Source of the DNA: Synechococcus sp. CC9902 | GTDB lineage: Bacteria > Cyanobacteriota > Cyanobacteriia > PCC-6307 > Cyanobiaceae | Reading direction: 5' to 3' | Length of the DNA: 64,000 bases | NCBI RefSeq assembly: GCF_000012505.1 | Contig: NC_007513.1 | Coordinates: 1,798,001 to 1,862,000 of the forward strand | Shown here: in pieces, positions 28,501 through 37,201 of the stretch | Numbering within the stretch: the first letter of the stretch is position 1 | Layout: each line of letters starts with the position of its first letter | Made by a program: the position numbers and the translations under genes | The notes under the pieces: model-generated | What the model was told of the DNA's origin: nothing | The model's database searches: none | What the model saw: only the letters and a program-made list of their open reading frames with translations

Positions 28501-28989
28501 ATGAAAACTCCCCTTACCGAAGCTGTTGCAGCGGCTGATTCCCAGGGCCGTTTCCTGAGCAACACAGAAGTCCAAGCCGCATCAGGTCGCTTTAACCGCG
28601 CCAAAGCAAGTCTTGAAGCCGCGAAAGGCCTCACCAGCAAAGCCGATGCTTTGGTGAATGGTGCAGCCCAAGCTGTTTACAGCAAGTTCCCCTACACCAC
28701 TCAGATGGATGGGGCGAACTACGCCTCCACCCCAGAAGGCAAAGCCAAGTGCTCCCGTGACGTTGGTTATTACCTGCGCATGATCACCTACTGCTTGGTA
28801 GCAGGCGGTACTGGCCCTATGGACGACTACTTGATTGCTGGTTTGAGCGAAATCAACCGCACCTTCGAGCTCTCACCTTCTTGGTATGTCGAAGCTCTGA
28901 AGCACATCAAGGCGAACCACGGCCTCAGCGGCGACGCTGCCACCGAAGCCAACAGCTACATCGACTACGCCGTCAATTCACTGACCTGA
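28501..28989 (+). CDS. rpcA: Phycocyanin alpha subunit (R-phycocyanin)
   Basis: A 162-residue phycocyanin alpha subunit with the single bilin cysteine Cys84 ([13 protein letters not shown]). The bilin at this site is set by the E/F-type lyase pair nearby: rpcE/rpcF place phycoerythrobilin, while a fused rpcG would place phycourobilin. A strong terminator follows. Confidence 0.95.
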   Translation: MKTPLTEAVAAADSQGRFLSNTEVQAASGRFNRAKASLEAAKGLTSKADALVNGAAQAVYSKFPYTTQMDGANYASTPEGKAKCSRDVGYYLRMITYCLVAGGTGPMDDYLIAGLSEINRTFELSPSWYVEALKHIKANHGLSGDAATEANSYIDYAVNSLT

Positions 28990-29016
28990 TCTGATCAGGA
29001 ACCCTTGAATTCCTGG

Positions 29017-29042
29017 AAAGCCCCCTCTGGGGGCTTTTTTTT
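29017..29042 (+). terminator. Rho-independent terminator of rpcBA
   Basis: A 9-bp stem (29017-29025 with 29029-29037), a 3-base loop and a T-run, 28 bases after the rpcA stop. It partly separates rpcBA from the lyase genes. Confidence 0.93.
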
Positions 29043-29062
29043 ATTGTCAACGACTGGGATGG

Positions 29063-29674
29063 ATGAGAACCATGAACGCAACGATCACTCCAACCGTGCG
29101 GCGTTTTCTCACCCTGCTTTGTGGGGAGTACAGCAATGAGCAACAGGCCTTCGACAACCCACCTTTTTTTGCACACATCTATCTGAGATATCGACCGCTC
29201 GAACAGCTCCAACCGGGTTCCATCCTGCTCGAACAAACCTATGCAGTAGACCCCAAGAACCCTTATCGATTGCGCATGATTCGTGCGGAAGAACGTGGCC
29301 CGGGAGTGATCAAACTCTGGAACCACACCTTCCGAGATCCCAAACGCTTTGCCTCAGCAACCAAAGACGACGTCTGCCGAAGAGAGATTGAAGACAGCGA
29401 CTTGATCTGCCTCGACCAATGCCACTATCAGGTCACCGAAAAAGAAGGTGGTTATTACGGGGAGTTAGAGCCAGGTTGCCGTTGCATGGTTCAGCGCGAT
29501 GGCAGAGACACCCTCTTGCAAAGCAGCTTCAGGCTTAAGGGCGAGTGTCTGGAAACACTGGACCGAGGCCATGACCCTGAAACCAACGAACGCTGTTGGG
29601 GCTCGATCGCTGGTGAGTTCCGTTTCAAACGAAAAGCAAGTTGGTCGAACGATCTCCCAACAACCTGGGGCTAA
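29063..29674 (+). CDS. cpcT: Phycocyanin beta-Cys153 bilin lyase CpcT
   Basis: A 203-residue T-type lyase related to CpeT (13.4-14.1 kb). Family marks are LCGEYSNEQQAF, IYLRYRPLEQL and EPGCRCMVQRDG. CpcT attaches a bilin to beta-Cys153 of phycocyanin, which is present in RpcB. It lies directly after the rpcBA terminator, and its stop overlaps the rpcE start by one base. The start could also be the ATG at 29072. Confidence 0.9.
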   Translation: MRTMNATITPTVRRFLTLLCGEYSNEQQAFDNPPFFAHIYLRYRPLEQLQPGSILLEQTYAVDPKNPYRLRMIRAEERGPGVIKLWNHTFRDPKRFASATKDDVCRREIEDSDLICLDQCHYQVTEKEGGYYGELEPGCRCMVQRDGRDTLLQSSFRLKGECLETLDRGHDPETNERCWGSIAGEFRFKRKASWSNDLPTTWG

Positions 29675-30444
29675 TGGAACCGCTCAGCGAGCACCAAGTG
29701 ATCGCCAACCTGCGGCGGCAGGAGGATGCATCAGACCGGTATTACGCCGCCTGGTGGTTAGGGAAAATGCGCAGTCAGCATCCCGATGCTGTGCCGTTGC
29801 TGCTTGGAACCCTCTCAGCCTTAAGTGAAGACCCCGTGAATGAAGAGGACCGAGGCGTTGCACTCAATGCCATTCGAGCTCTTGGGCTTCTGCTCAATCC
29901 AGCCGCCAACGACCCACTGATTCAACTTCTTTCATCAACGGACTACACGGTGCGCGAAGAGGCCGCACGAAGTCTCGGCGCGATGCAAACGAAGGAGGCT
30001 CTTCCCCAAATGTGCCACCTCTTGAGAAGTGGGCCTGCCGCATCCGGAGGCGAGCAAGTGGGCTCATCAACATTGAACGAACCCTGTGAGGCCCTACTCG
30101 AAGCCTTGGGGAACATCGGCGTGAGTAGCCCAGACGTTCTCAACGTGATTACTCCGTTCACTCACCACCCTCGCCCTTTGGTTCGCGCAGCAGCCTGTCG
30201 TGCCCTCCTTCAGCTCATGAAAGAGCAGCGTTGGGCAGTTGAGTTGGAAAAGCTGCTTCAACATCCTGAGCCACTGGTTCGGCGTGGAGTGTTGTTGGAT
30301 CTAGGCGCCACTGGCTGGACAGCAGCCCTTCCAGCGATCGAATCCGCCAGCGTTGAAGCCAGTCTCAAATTGGTGGCGTTGCGAGGTCTTGCCGAACAAA
30401 GCGAAGACACCAAGGTGTTGGATGCAATGGACCGACTGCTCTGA
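29674..30444 (+). CDS. rpcE: Phycocyanin alpha-Cys84 bilin lyase subunit RpcE
   Basis: A 256-residue HEAT-repeat protein of the CpcE type (ATG 29674 overlaps the cpcT stop; a longer frame exists). Family marks are AAWWLGKMRSQHPDAVPLL and DYTVREEAARSLGAM. It acts as a dimer with RpcF to attach a bilin to RpcA Cys84. The stop overlaps the rpcF start (TGATG). cpcE is the alternative name if the bilin is phycocyanobilin. Confidence 0.85.
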   Translation: MEPLSEHQVIANLRRQEDASDRYYAAWWLGKMRSQHPDAVPLLLGTLSALSEDPVNEEDRGVALNAIRALGLLLNPAANDPLIQLLSSTDYTVREEAARSLGAMQTKEALPQMCHLLRSGPAASGGEQVGSSTLNEPCEALLEALGNIGVSSPDVLNVITPFTHHPRPLVRAAACRALLQLMKEQRWAVELEKLLQHPEPLVRRGVLLDLGATGWTAALPAIESASVEASLKLVALRGLAEQSEDTKVLDAMDRLL

Positions 30445-31076
30445 TGTCAGCATCTGCTCTCCAGAAGGCCATCCTTGCGTTGGACCGCGCAACAACGACC
30501 TCCGAACTCGTTAAGGCCACGCAAACCATTTGTGGCTTGAAGGATCTTGAAGCAGCACCCACGCTGATCAAAGTTCTTGGCTTCAACAATCCTGCTGTAG
30601 GAGCCGTTGCAACCCAGGGCCTGATCGCCCTTGGCCGTGATGTTGTGCCGATCCTGGTTGTGAATTTGGATGTTGGTAATTACGGCGCAAGGGCTTGGGT
30701 GGTGCGAGCCATCGCCACGCTGCGAGACCCTCGCGGACTCGACCTGCTGGAGCATGCGCTCAACGCCGACATTGCACCAAGCGTGCGCCGCTCCGCCACT
30801 CGTGGGTTGGCGGAGATGGAGCTCGAAGGTTCGAACGTCTCCAAAGATTTTTCAAGGTGTTGTGAAGCCCTGTTCAAAGCAGCTGCGGATGATGAGTGGA
30901 TCGTGCGTTACGCCGCGGCCTTCGGCCTTGAGCAACGATTCGGCCACAACTCAACAAATACCGGGCTGAAAACCCAAGCCATCGCTCATTTGGAGGAGCT
31001 CAGTTCGAATTCAGAGGCTGTCAAGGTGGTGAAACAGCGGGCAAAGCTCGCGTTGCAACGTCTTCAAGCCGGATGA
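30444..31076 (+). CDS. rpcF: Phycocyanin alpha-Cys84 bilin lyase subunit RpcF
   Basis: A 210-residue CpcF-type partner of RpcE, with HEAT-like repeats such as APSVRRSATRGLAEMEL and DDEWIVRYAAAFGLEQRF. The pair is made of separate genes, unlike the fused RpcG of strains with phycourobilin on phycocyanin. The stop codon overlaps the start of the phosphatase gene. Confidence 0.85.
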   Translation: MSASALQKAILALDRATTTSELVKATQTICGLKDLEAAPTLIKVLGFNNPAVGAVATQGLIALGRDVVPILVVNLDVGNYGARAWVVRAIATLRDPRGLDLLEHALNADIAPSVRRSATRGLAEMELEGSNVSKDFSRCCEALFKAAADDEWIVRYAAAFGLEQRFGHNSTNTGLKTQAIAHLEELSSNSEAVKVVKQRAKLALQRLQAG

Positions 31077-31552
31077 CCAAGACAATTCTGTTCGTCTGCC
31101 TCGGGAACATTTGCCGATCTCCCGCAGCCGAGGGGGTGTTCCTGCACTTACTCGCCGAGCGCAACCTCACCGATCAATTTGTAGTGGATTCGGCTGGAAC
31201 AGGCGGATGGCATGTGGGGAACCCAGCAGATCGCCGCATGCAGGCAGCAGCCAATCGCCGAGGGATTCAGTTACCAAGTCGAGCCCGACAAATCAGTCTT
31301 GACGACCTGGTGGATTTCGATCTCGTGCTCACCATGGACGATGCCAACTTGTCAGCGGTACGAAGTTTGTCCGATGAGATGGGCGGCCGTGCCACAGCGG
31401 AGGTGAGGCCAATGCTGAGTTTTTCTCGAAACTTCACTGAACACGAAGTACCAGACCCGTACTACGGCGGTGAAGCGGGTTTCGAGCATGTCCTCGACCT
31501 CCTCGAAGACTCCTGTTCTGCGTTACTTGATGAACTCACCGCTGGGGAGTAG
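31073..31552 (+). CDS. Low-molecular-weight protein tyrosine phosphatase
   Basis: A 159-residue enzyme of the arsenate reductase-like phosphatase fold. The P-loop CLGNICRS holds the nucleophile Cys9 and Arg15, and DPYYGG near residue 127 carries the general-acid Asp. Its ATG overlaps the rpcF stop by 4 bases (ATGA), so it is translated from the lyase operon. A phosphatase of this type is known to close the phycobilisome region in marine Synechococcus. The substrate is unknown. Its 3' end overlaps the panC/cmk stop region on the other strand. Confidence 0.9.
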   Translation: MTKTILFVCLGNICRSPAAEGVFLHLLAERNLTDQFVVDSAGTGGWHVGNPADRRMQAAANRRGIQLPSRARQISLDDLVDFDLVLTMDDANLSAVRSLSDEMGGRATAEVRPMLSFSRNFTEHEVPDPYYGGEAGFEHVLDLLEDSCSALLDELTAGE

Positions 31553-33062
31553 GCCAAGCCTCCTCGGCCACCCGTTCCCGAAACAGTCGCACCAAAGCTT
31601 CAATCACAGCATCAATGTCCATGCCATCCGTCACAAGCTCGATGGCATCATCAGCCTGCATCAGAGGTGCTTCCTCTCGAGTGCTATCAAGACGATCCCT
31701 CTCCGCGATCTGAGCTTCTAACTCCGCCCGCTCGGGCACCGCAAACCCTCGCTGCTCTAAATCCAGAGCACGACGTCGGGCTCTCTCAGTCACGGTGGCC
31801 GTCAAAAACACTTTGAGGTCAGCGTGGGGGAACACAGCGGTGCCGATATCCCGTCCTTCCGCCACCAGCCCCCCCTTCGAACCCATCGATTTCTGCTGCA
31901 CAGTCAAGGCTTGACGCACGCAACGATGGGCAGCGACGGCAGACACCGATGCTGTGACGTCTGGAGAGCGAATAGCGCTGCTCACGTCCTCTCCATTCAC
32001 AAGAACCTGCTGCACTCCACCGGGCAAAGACTGCAACTGCACATCTAAATCCTTAAGCAGAGGTTCGATGGCGACGCCATCCGATGGATTGACACCACGC
32101 TCCAGGACGAGCCAAGTGACTGAGCGATACATCGCCCCCGTGTCGAGATACACGAGCCCTAGGCGCTCCGCAAACGCCCGTGTGACCGTACTTTTTCCAG
32201 CTCCAGCCGGACCATCGATAGCAACAAGAGGCTGGCGAGTCATCAAAAACGCATGATCAATCAAACGCGTTGACCCACAACGAACAGCAGCTGCGAGCAA
32301 TGAGATTGCTGTCTCATCGCCACAGGGTTGAAGCGTGCAGGGATCAACACGTTGAACGTATTCCACCTCAAATCCTGCATCAGAAAGAGATCCCCGTAGT
32401 GCTGGGATCGGATCAGATCCATCTCCCCGGGCCGCATGCAATGCCTCGGGCAATGCCGCCGCCATGCGTCGCTGATCAGGGGAAAGGTATTGATTCCTGG
32501 AACTCAAGGCCAGTCCATCGGCCTCCCGAACGGTGGCGACACCTTGAACAATCACCGGTCGTGCCAAATGGGCAACTAACCAGCGAAGAATCACAAGCTG
32601 TTGCCAATCCTTTTCACCAAGCCAAAGCTGGCGCGGACGAACCAGATCCAACAATCTGGCCACAACCGTCACAACCCCATCGAAGTGTCCCGGTCGCGCC
32701 GCTCCACAAAGGTGCTTCTGGAGACCAGGCGGAACTTGAATTGTTGATGGATGACGCTCCCCCCCCTGTGGGTAGATCTGTTCCACCGATGGTGCCCAAA
32801 GCGCTGCAGCACCCCATCGCTCTGCCACCACCAAATCGGACTCGAGACTGCGGGGGTATCGAGCCAAGTCCTCGTCAGGGCCGAACTGCAGGGGATTCAC
32901 GAACACACTCACCAAGACCGGTCCCATCGCGGACGCGGCGCGGATTACGGTTCCATGGCCAGCATGGAGAGCACCCATCGTGGGCACAAATTGGAGATCA
33001 CCCTGCTGAGTCGTGATCCAATCGTTGAGTTGAGCAGTGGTGCGTAGGAGGGGAAAACTCAG
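31536..33062 (-). CDS. panC/cmk: Bifunctional pantothenate synthetase/cytidylate kinase
   Basis: A cyanobacterial fusion of PanC (pantoate plus beta-alanine to pantothenate) with Cmk (CMP phosphorylation). PanC motifs are PTMGALHAGHG and GEKDWQQL. Cmk begins near PLVAIDGPAGAGKSTV, its P-loop, at about residue 275, and ends with ERDRLDSTREEAPL. The first canonical start is a GTG at 32987, which lies inside the first PanC strand. The frame stays open further back and encodes family-like residues (LLRTTAQLNDWITTQQG) with no ATG, GTG or TTG. A CTG at 33062 overlaps the stop codon of rlpA and is given here as a likely coupled start (508 residues). The 3' end overlaps the phosphatase gene by 17 bases. 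Confidence 0.85.
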   Translation of the reverse strand: MSFPLLRTTAQLNDWITTQQGDLQFVPTMGALHAGHGTVIRAASAMGPVLVSVFVNPLQFGPDEDLARYPRSLESDLVVAERWGAAALWAPSVEQIYPQGGERHPSTIQVPPGLQKHLCGAARPGHFDGVVTVVARLLDLVRPRQLWLGEKDWQQLVILRWLVAHLARPVIVQGVATVREADGLALSSRNQYLSPDQRRMAAALPEALHAARGDGSDPIPALRGSLSDAGFEVEYVQRVDPCTLQPCGDETAISLLAAAVRCGSTRLIDHAFLMTRQPLVAIDGPAGAGKSTVTRAFAERLGLVYLDTGAMYRSVTWLVLERGVNPSDGVAIEPLLKDLDVQLQSLPGGVQQVLVNGEDVSSAIRSPDVTASVSAVAAHRCVRQALTVQQKSMGSKGGLVAEGRDIGTAVFPHADLKVFLTATVTERARRRALDLEQRGFAVPERAELEAQIAERDRLDSTREEAPLMQADDAIELVTDGMDIDAVIEALVRLFRERVAEEAWPTPQR

Positions 33063-33613
33063 CGCAATACCTCGAGCCGAACTTGAGCAATGCCAGAGGC
33101 AGTTAAACCAAGACTGCTGGCGGCTCCATGGCCCAAATCAATCACCCGGTGGTGCACAAAGGGGCCACGATCGTTAATCCGAATCACTTCCGAACGTCCA
33201 TTCCACAAATTGGTGACACGAACTTTGGTGCCAAACGGCAAGGTCCGATGGGCTGCGGTCATTGTTCCCCGCTGGTACACCTCACCATTAGCAGTGCGGT
33301 TCCCAAAAAACCCTGGTCCGTACCAACTGGCCTCCCCAGTGATGACGCGAACCACGGTCGGCACAACTTTGATTTTTGGTGGGGGAATGACCGCCAGCGG
33401 AGGAGCCGATTCCTCAGCCTCTTTCACATCAGCAGGGGTCAAGCTGGCCTCAATCGATGCCGATGGAATCACCGCAGGCGGTGCAATCAGATCACTTGGA
33501 TCGATGGGATCAGCCAGCCCTTGATCTAAAAAGTCCGCTGCGTCGACAGGCAGAAGGGTCGCGCTGCCAGAAATCGCTCCACAAATGAATAGCAGCGTGA
33601 AAGGAACTCGCAT
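33059..33613 (-). CDS. rlpA: RlpA-like double-psi beta-barrel protein, exported
   Basis: A 184-residue protein (ATG 33613; a TTG at 33676 gives a longer N-terminus). An N-terminal signal peptide MRVPFTLLFICGAISG is followed by a proline-rich spacer and a C-terminal barrel with GEASWYGPGFFGNRTANGE and VRINDRGPF..RVIDL. The family members are septal lytic transglycosylases or wall-associated barrels in the periplasm. It precedes panC/cmk with stop and start overlapping. Confidence 0.83.
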   Translation of the reverse strand: MRVPFTLLFICGAISGSATLLPVDAADFLDQGLADPIDPSDLIAPPAVIPSASIEASLTPADVKEAEESAPPLAVIPPPKIKVVPTVVRVITGEASWYGPGFFGNRTANGEVYQRGTMTAAHRTLPFGTKVRVTNLWNGRSEVIRINDRGPFVHHRVIDLGHGAASSLGLTASGIAQVRLEVLR

Positions 33614-33932
33614 GCCGGGCAAACCAACAGGAGCATGGGCCGAAATCACTCGGCACCAACTCCAGAGGGTTTTCAAAAGGAAATGGTTTCAAAACCTAAT
33701 CAGGGAGGAGAAGCACCTTTCTGAAAAACCAACCTCTGCCCCAGCAGGGTTAAGACGAAGCGGGAACGCCTTCAATGGCCTCAAGCACTGAACAGACGCC
33801 AAAAAGAGGCCGGCACCCATTGATAAGCAGCAGACGTGATTGGCATAAGCAGGCATGATCAGCCTGCGGACACCTGCGCACCCGGACCACCAACTTGGTG
33901 AAGGGGCAGGATCATGAAACCGGATTCAATCC

Positions 33933-34970
33933 ATGGACTACAAGAGTGCAGGTGTTGATGTAGAAGCTGGACGGGCTTTTGTTCAGCGCATCAAAGCTTC
34001 GGTAGAGGCCACCCACCGCCCAGAAGTCGTGGGAGGTCTTGGCGGATTTGGCGGCCTCATGCGCCTTCCAACTGGCCTGCGCAAACCTCTTCTCGTGTCC
34101 GGAACGGACGGAGTCGGCACCAAGCTGGAACTCGCCCAAAATCATCACTGCCATCACGGGGTGGGCATTGATCTTGTTGCGATGTGCGTCAACGACGTGA
34201 TTACGTCTGGGGCCGCTCCACTGTTTTTCCTCGACTACATGGCCACAGGCGCCCTAAGCCCAGCCGCCATGGCCGAAGTGGTCGAGGGAATCGCAGATGG
34301 ATGCCGTCAGAGCGGTTGCGCACTTCTAGGAGGCGAAACAGCAGAAATGCCCGGGTTTTATCCCCAAGGGAGATACGACCTCGCCGGCTTCTGCGTTGCC
34401 GTCGTCGAGGAAGACGACCTCATCGATGGACGATCCATTTCCCCGGGGGATCAAATCATCGGCATCGCTAGCAGTGGTGTGCACAGCAACGGATTCAGCC
34501 TCGTCAGGAAGGTTTTAGAAAAAGCAGGCATCAACGAAAACAGCCAATACGGACCAGACAACAGACGACTCCTCAACGACCTGCTCGCGCCGACAACGCT
34601 CTACGCCTCACTTGTTCAAGAACTGCTCAGCAACGCCATCAAGATCCATGGCATGGCCCACATCACTGGCGGGGGATTGCCTGAAAATTTGCCCCGCTGT
34701 CTGCCGGAGGGAATGACGGCCAAAATCGAGGCTGAGGCATGGCCTCGATCTCCTTTATTTCAGTGGCTGCAATCCGCAGGAGCGATTCCAGAACGTGATC
34801 TTTGGCATACGTTCAACATGGGAATCGGGTTCTGCCTCGTCGTTCCAAAAGAAGCGGAACAAACTGCATTAGATGTTTGTCATTTGAACAACCATCAGGC
34901 ATGGGTCATTGGTGAAGTGCTGAAGACCCCTCCAGGGGAGCATTCAGCCTTACAAGGGCTGCCCAGCTGA
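33933..34970 (+). CDS. purM: Phosphoribosylformylglycinamidine cyclo-ligase
   Basis: A 345-residue AIR synthetase of purine synthesis (FGAM + ATP to AIR). It starts [16 protein letters not shown] and has the family motifs [24 protein letters not shown] and [10 protein letters not shown]. The length is normal for the family. It is flanked by about 320 bases of non-coding DNA upstream (33,614-33,932) in which no gene is visible. Confidence 0.97.
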   Translation: MDYKSAGVDVEAGRAFVQRIKASVEATHRPEVVGGLGGFGGLMRLPTGLRKPLLVSGTDGVGTKLELAQNHHCHHGVGIDLVAMCVNDVITSGAAPLFFLDYMATGALSPAAMAEVVEGIADGCRQSGCALLGGETAEMPGFYPQGRYDLAGFCVAVVEEDDLIDGRSISPGDQIIGIASSGVHSNGFSLVRKVLEKAGINENSQYGPDNRRLLNDLLAPTTLYASLVQELLSNAIKIHGMAHITGGGLPENLPRCLPEGMTAKIEAEAWPRSPLFQWLQSAGAIPERDLWHTFNMGIGFCLVVPKEAEQTALDVCHLNNHQAWVIGEVLKTPPGEHSALQGLPS

Positions 34971-35088
34971 TTGCATCAGTTTCCAACCTGGTTGAATTTC
35001 AGCTCTCAACAGCTGAATTAAGTCAATATTGTGCAGTGAGCACATCGGAAAATTTCCGATAGCAACGCCGATACATCGTCTTGTTTCT

Positions 35089-35709
35089 ATGCCATTTGAT
35101 AAGCCACAGCGCCTTACTCGGCGTCGCTCATCGGCGGGCCCCGTACCACCTAGACGTCCCCTTGACTCTGGCCACGGCCATCGTCAGAGTCCACGCCCAA
35201 CGTTTTTAACCCTTCGGGACCACGGCAAAGTATTTGTGGCAGACATGCCGCATTTGTCGGACGGCCAGCTATCCCATATTCATAAGGAAGCAGACGAAGT
35301 TTTCACCAGTCTTGAGCGCCGAATCCAAGAGCTGGAACAAGAGCTCAGCCATAGTCCGCAGGATCGAGACACGTTGATCAAGGCATCAACGAAACGCGAC
35401 GTGACCCGGCGTTTTTTGCGAGCCATCCAAGAAGAGCAAGAGCAACGGCGTAACAATCCCGCAATCCGGCATGCAGCCGGTGAATCTCTTCCTCGAACGT
35501 TTCTTGAAGTTGCACGTCACCGCTTACCCGGCGCCACCTTCGATTCACTGCTTCAAGAGGCGCTCACGGCGTGCGAACAACAACAAGCTGCTGCCGCTGA
35601 AGCTGAGGCGGAGAAAGTAGCAACAGAAAAGGTCGTTCCCATTCGAAGCGACAGTGACAGCCTTCCCGTGGTTGTGAGTCCAGCCCCTGAATCGGTATCT
35701 GAAGCCTGA
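35089..35709 (+). CDS. Conserved-looking cyanobacterial protein with helical middle and acidic C-terminus
   Basis: A 206-residue protein starting MPFDKPQRLTRR (ATG 35089; the frame extends 20 codons further up without homology-like features). The N-terminus is basic and proline-rich, the middle (about 70-170) is helical with ERRIQELEQELSHSP and TRRFLRAIQEEQEQRR, and the end is A/E-rich. No enzyme motif is visible. Function is unknown. Confidence 0.65.
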   Translation: MPFDKPQRLTRRRSSAGPVPPRRPLDSGHGHRQSPRPTFLTLRDHGKVFVADMPHLSDGQLSHIHKEADEVFTSLERRIQELEQELSHSPQDRDTLIKASTKRDVTRRFLRAIQEEQEQRRNNPAIRHAAGESLPRTFLEVARHRLPGATFDSLLQEALTACEQQQAAAAEAEAEKVATEKVVPIRSDSDSLPVVVSPAPESVSEA

Positions 35710-35716
35710 ACCAACC

Positions 35717-36706
35717 TCAACGGCTTTGAAACGGATTCGAGGGCATGCGTGCAAGGCATCGCTCTCTGGCTTGGTTTAACGCAAAGCATTCAGCCTCCGA
35801 CAATTGCCAGGTGAGTGCTGCTGCCGCATCCATGGCTTGCCGGGGCGATCGAATACCGGGAATTGGTGTTGTTCCAGTGGCTCGACACCAATTCAAGGCC
35901 ACCTGAACCATCGATACCCCACGCTCTCTCGCGATAGCTGCGAGCAGCTGCCTGATTGGAAGACTCTCCGGCAAGAGTCGGCGAAACAGTCGTTGGCGTA
36001 GCCAGGTGGACGGCCGAGGTGTATCACCCGGAGTACAGCCCAGCACCCCGAAGGCCAATGGGCTGTAGGCCAACACTTCAATATCCAGCGCCTGACAAAG
36101 ATCCAACAACTCTTGCGCTGGCGCCACTCCCGGAGAGAGCAATGACCATTGGATCTGCACACTGCTGAGCTTCACCCCTCGCTCCCTCAGCCGGGCCTGC
36201 ATCCAAAGCAAACGGCGAGCCCCCACATTCGATACCCCCAGCTCGTCCACTTGCTGAGCCTGAACCAGATCAGCCAAACCATCCAAAAGCGCAGCTTCCT
36301 GCCAGGGCGCATACCGCGCTGTACTCCAGTGCAATTGCACCCGCTTCAGATAACCACCTAATCGCTTTTGGCTGGCATTAAAAGCACGATCCAGCCCCCT
36401 TCTCCCCTGACGCCAGGGGAAAGGAGCCAACTTTGTCGCCACCACTAACTGAGAGCGACGCGAAGCCGGTAAAGCCTCAATAAAGCCTCCCAGAAGACTT
36501 TCGCTGCGACCGTTTAAACGACCCGTCCCGTAAGAATCGGCCGTGTCGATGAGGTTGAGTCCTGAGCTAAGGGCTTGGCGAAACGTGGCAGCTAGGCGCC
36601 CATCGTCCCTGTTTGGGTCATACCCCCAAACAAATTCATTGCCCCAAGCCCAAGTTCCAAAACCGATGCTGTTCAACCGGCACGAGCCTTTGCCAGCCAT
36701 GATCAC
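35717..36706 (-). CDS. Aldo/keto reductase
   Basis: A 329-residue TIM-barrel oxidoreductase that uses NADPH. Family marks are IDTADSYG near the N-terminus (catalytic Asp and Tyr), LVVATKLAPFPW (catalytic Lys), LHWSTARYAPW and GTTPIPGIRSPRQ for NADPH binding. The histidine of the usual catalytic tetrad is in VQLHWS. The substrate is not known. It is divergent from the small Cys-rich gene at 36,727. Confidence 0.9.
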   Translation of the reverse strand: MIMAGKGSCRLNSIGFGTWAWGNEFVWGYDPNRDDGRLAATFRQALSSGLNLIDTADSYGTGRLNGRSESLLGGFIEALPASRRSQLVVATKLAPFPWRQGRRGLDRAFNASQKRLGGYLKRVQLHWSTARYAPWQEAALLDGLADLVQAQQVDELGVSNVGARRLLWMQARLRERGVKLSSVQIQWSLLSPGVAPAQELLDLCQALDIEVLAYSPLAFGVLGCTPGDTPRPSTWLRQRLFRRLLPESLPIRQLLAAIARERGVSMVQVALNWCRATGTTPIPGIRSPRQAMDAAAALTWQLSEAECFALNQARERCLARMPSNPFQSR

Positions 36707-36726
36707 CTTTCCAAATCAGATTTTCG

Positions 36727-36891
36727 ATGTCTGACCACAAAGCGTCGGAATCCTCTCCGTGCCTCTCAAGCCAAACCGCCAGTGAAAGCGAGCCAGCGGA
36801 GGTCGAACGAGTTCTTTGCAACCACTGCCGTCGCACGGCAAGCAACGGAATCCGTTGCTTGGGTATGTGCGTTGCCGACAACGACTACTGA
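36727..36891 (+). CDS. 54-residue Cys-rich protein with CxxC motifs
   Basis: A short frame (ATG 36727, stop TGA 36889) whose product ends CNHCRRTASNGIRCLGMCVA followed by DNDY. The pairs CNHC and CLGMC suggest a small zinc- or iron-binding knuckle. The N-terminal half is acidic and S-rich, probably disordered. I believe similar small proteins occur in marine picocyanobacteria, but this is from memory. It sits between the aldo/keto reductase (divergent) and tRNA-Cys. Confidence 0.6.
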   Translation: MSDHKASESSPCLSSQTASESEPAEVERVLCNHCRRTASNGIRCLGMCVADNDY

Positions 36892-37070
36892 TTCGGTGAT
36901 CCCGTGAAAGCCACGGGCGCCCTTGACGCGTTGATGAAAAGAGTGATTCCCAAGAAGATTTGGGAGACTGGAACCAATGAAACGGTGCCCCACCGTTAAA
37001 CCGCTTGTGGTGTCGCACCAAAGATCCCTTCAACAGCAAACCTTGCGACTCCTTCGGTCGATCTTGAAAA

Positions 37071-37141
37071 AGGCGGCACCCAGATTCGAACTGGGGATAA
37101 AGGATTTGCAATCCTCTGCCTTACCACTTGGCCATGCCGCC
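37071..37141 (-). tRNA. tRNA-Cys (GCA)
   Basis: Reverse-strand cloverleaf: acceptor GGCGGCA, D-arm GCCAAGTGGTAAGGC, anticodon GCA in a loop TTGCAAA, and T-arm with GTTCGAATC. CCA is not encoded. A forward frame runs across it, so the start of the next gene must lie beyond. Confidence 0.96.
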
Positions 37142-37201
37142 GCAGGGGAACGTCTAGTCCCTCAAAGCGATCGTATCAGCCACGGTTCAACAGCACTTCT
37201 G

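Noticed and set aside
36636-37111. Two reverse-strand frames near tRNA-Cys
   Set aside because: They overlap the aldo/keto reductase start, the Cys-rich small gene and the tRNA; the products have no domain-like features.
36977-37201. Long N-terminal extension of the LpxB-like gene
   Set aside because: The extension runs across tRNA-Cys on the other strand; coding would need to use the tRNA sequence, and family likeness begins only near 37,190.
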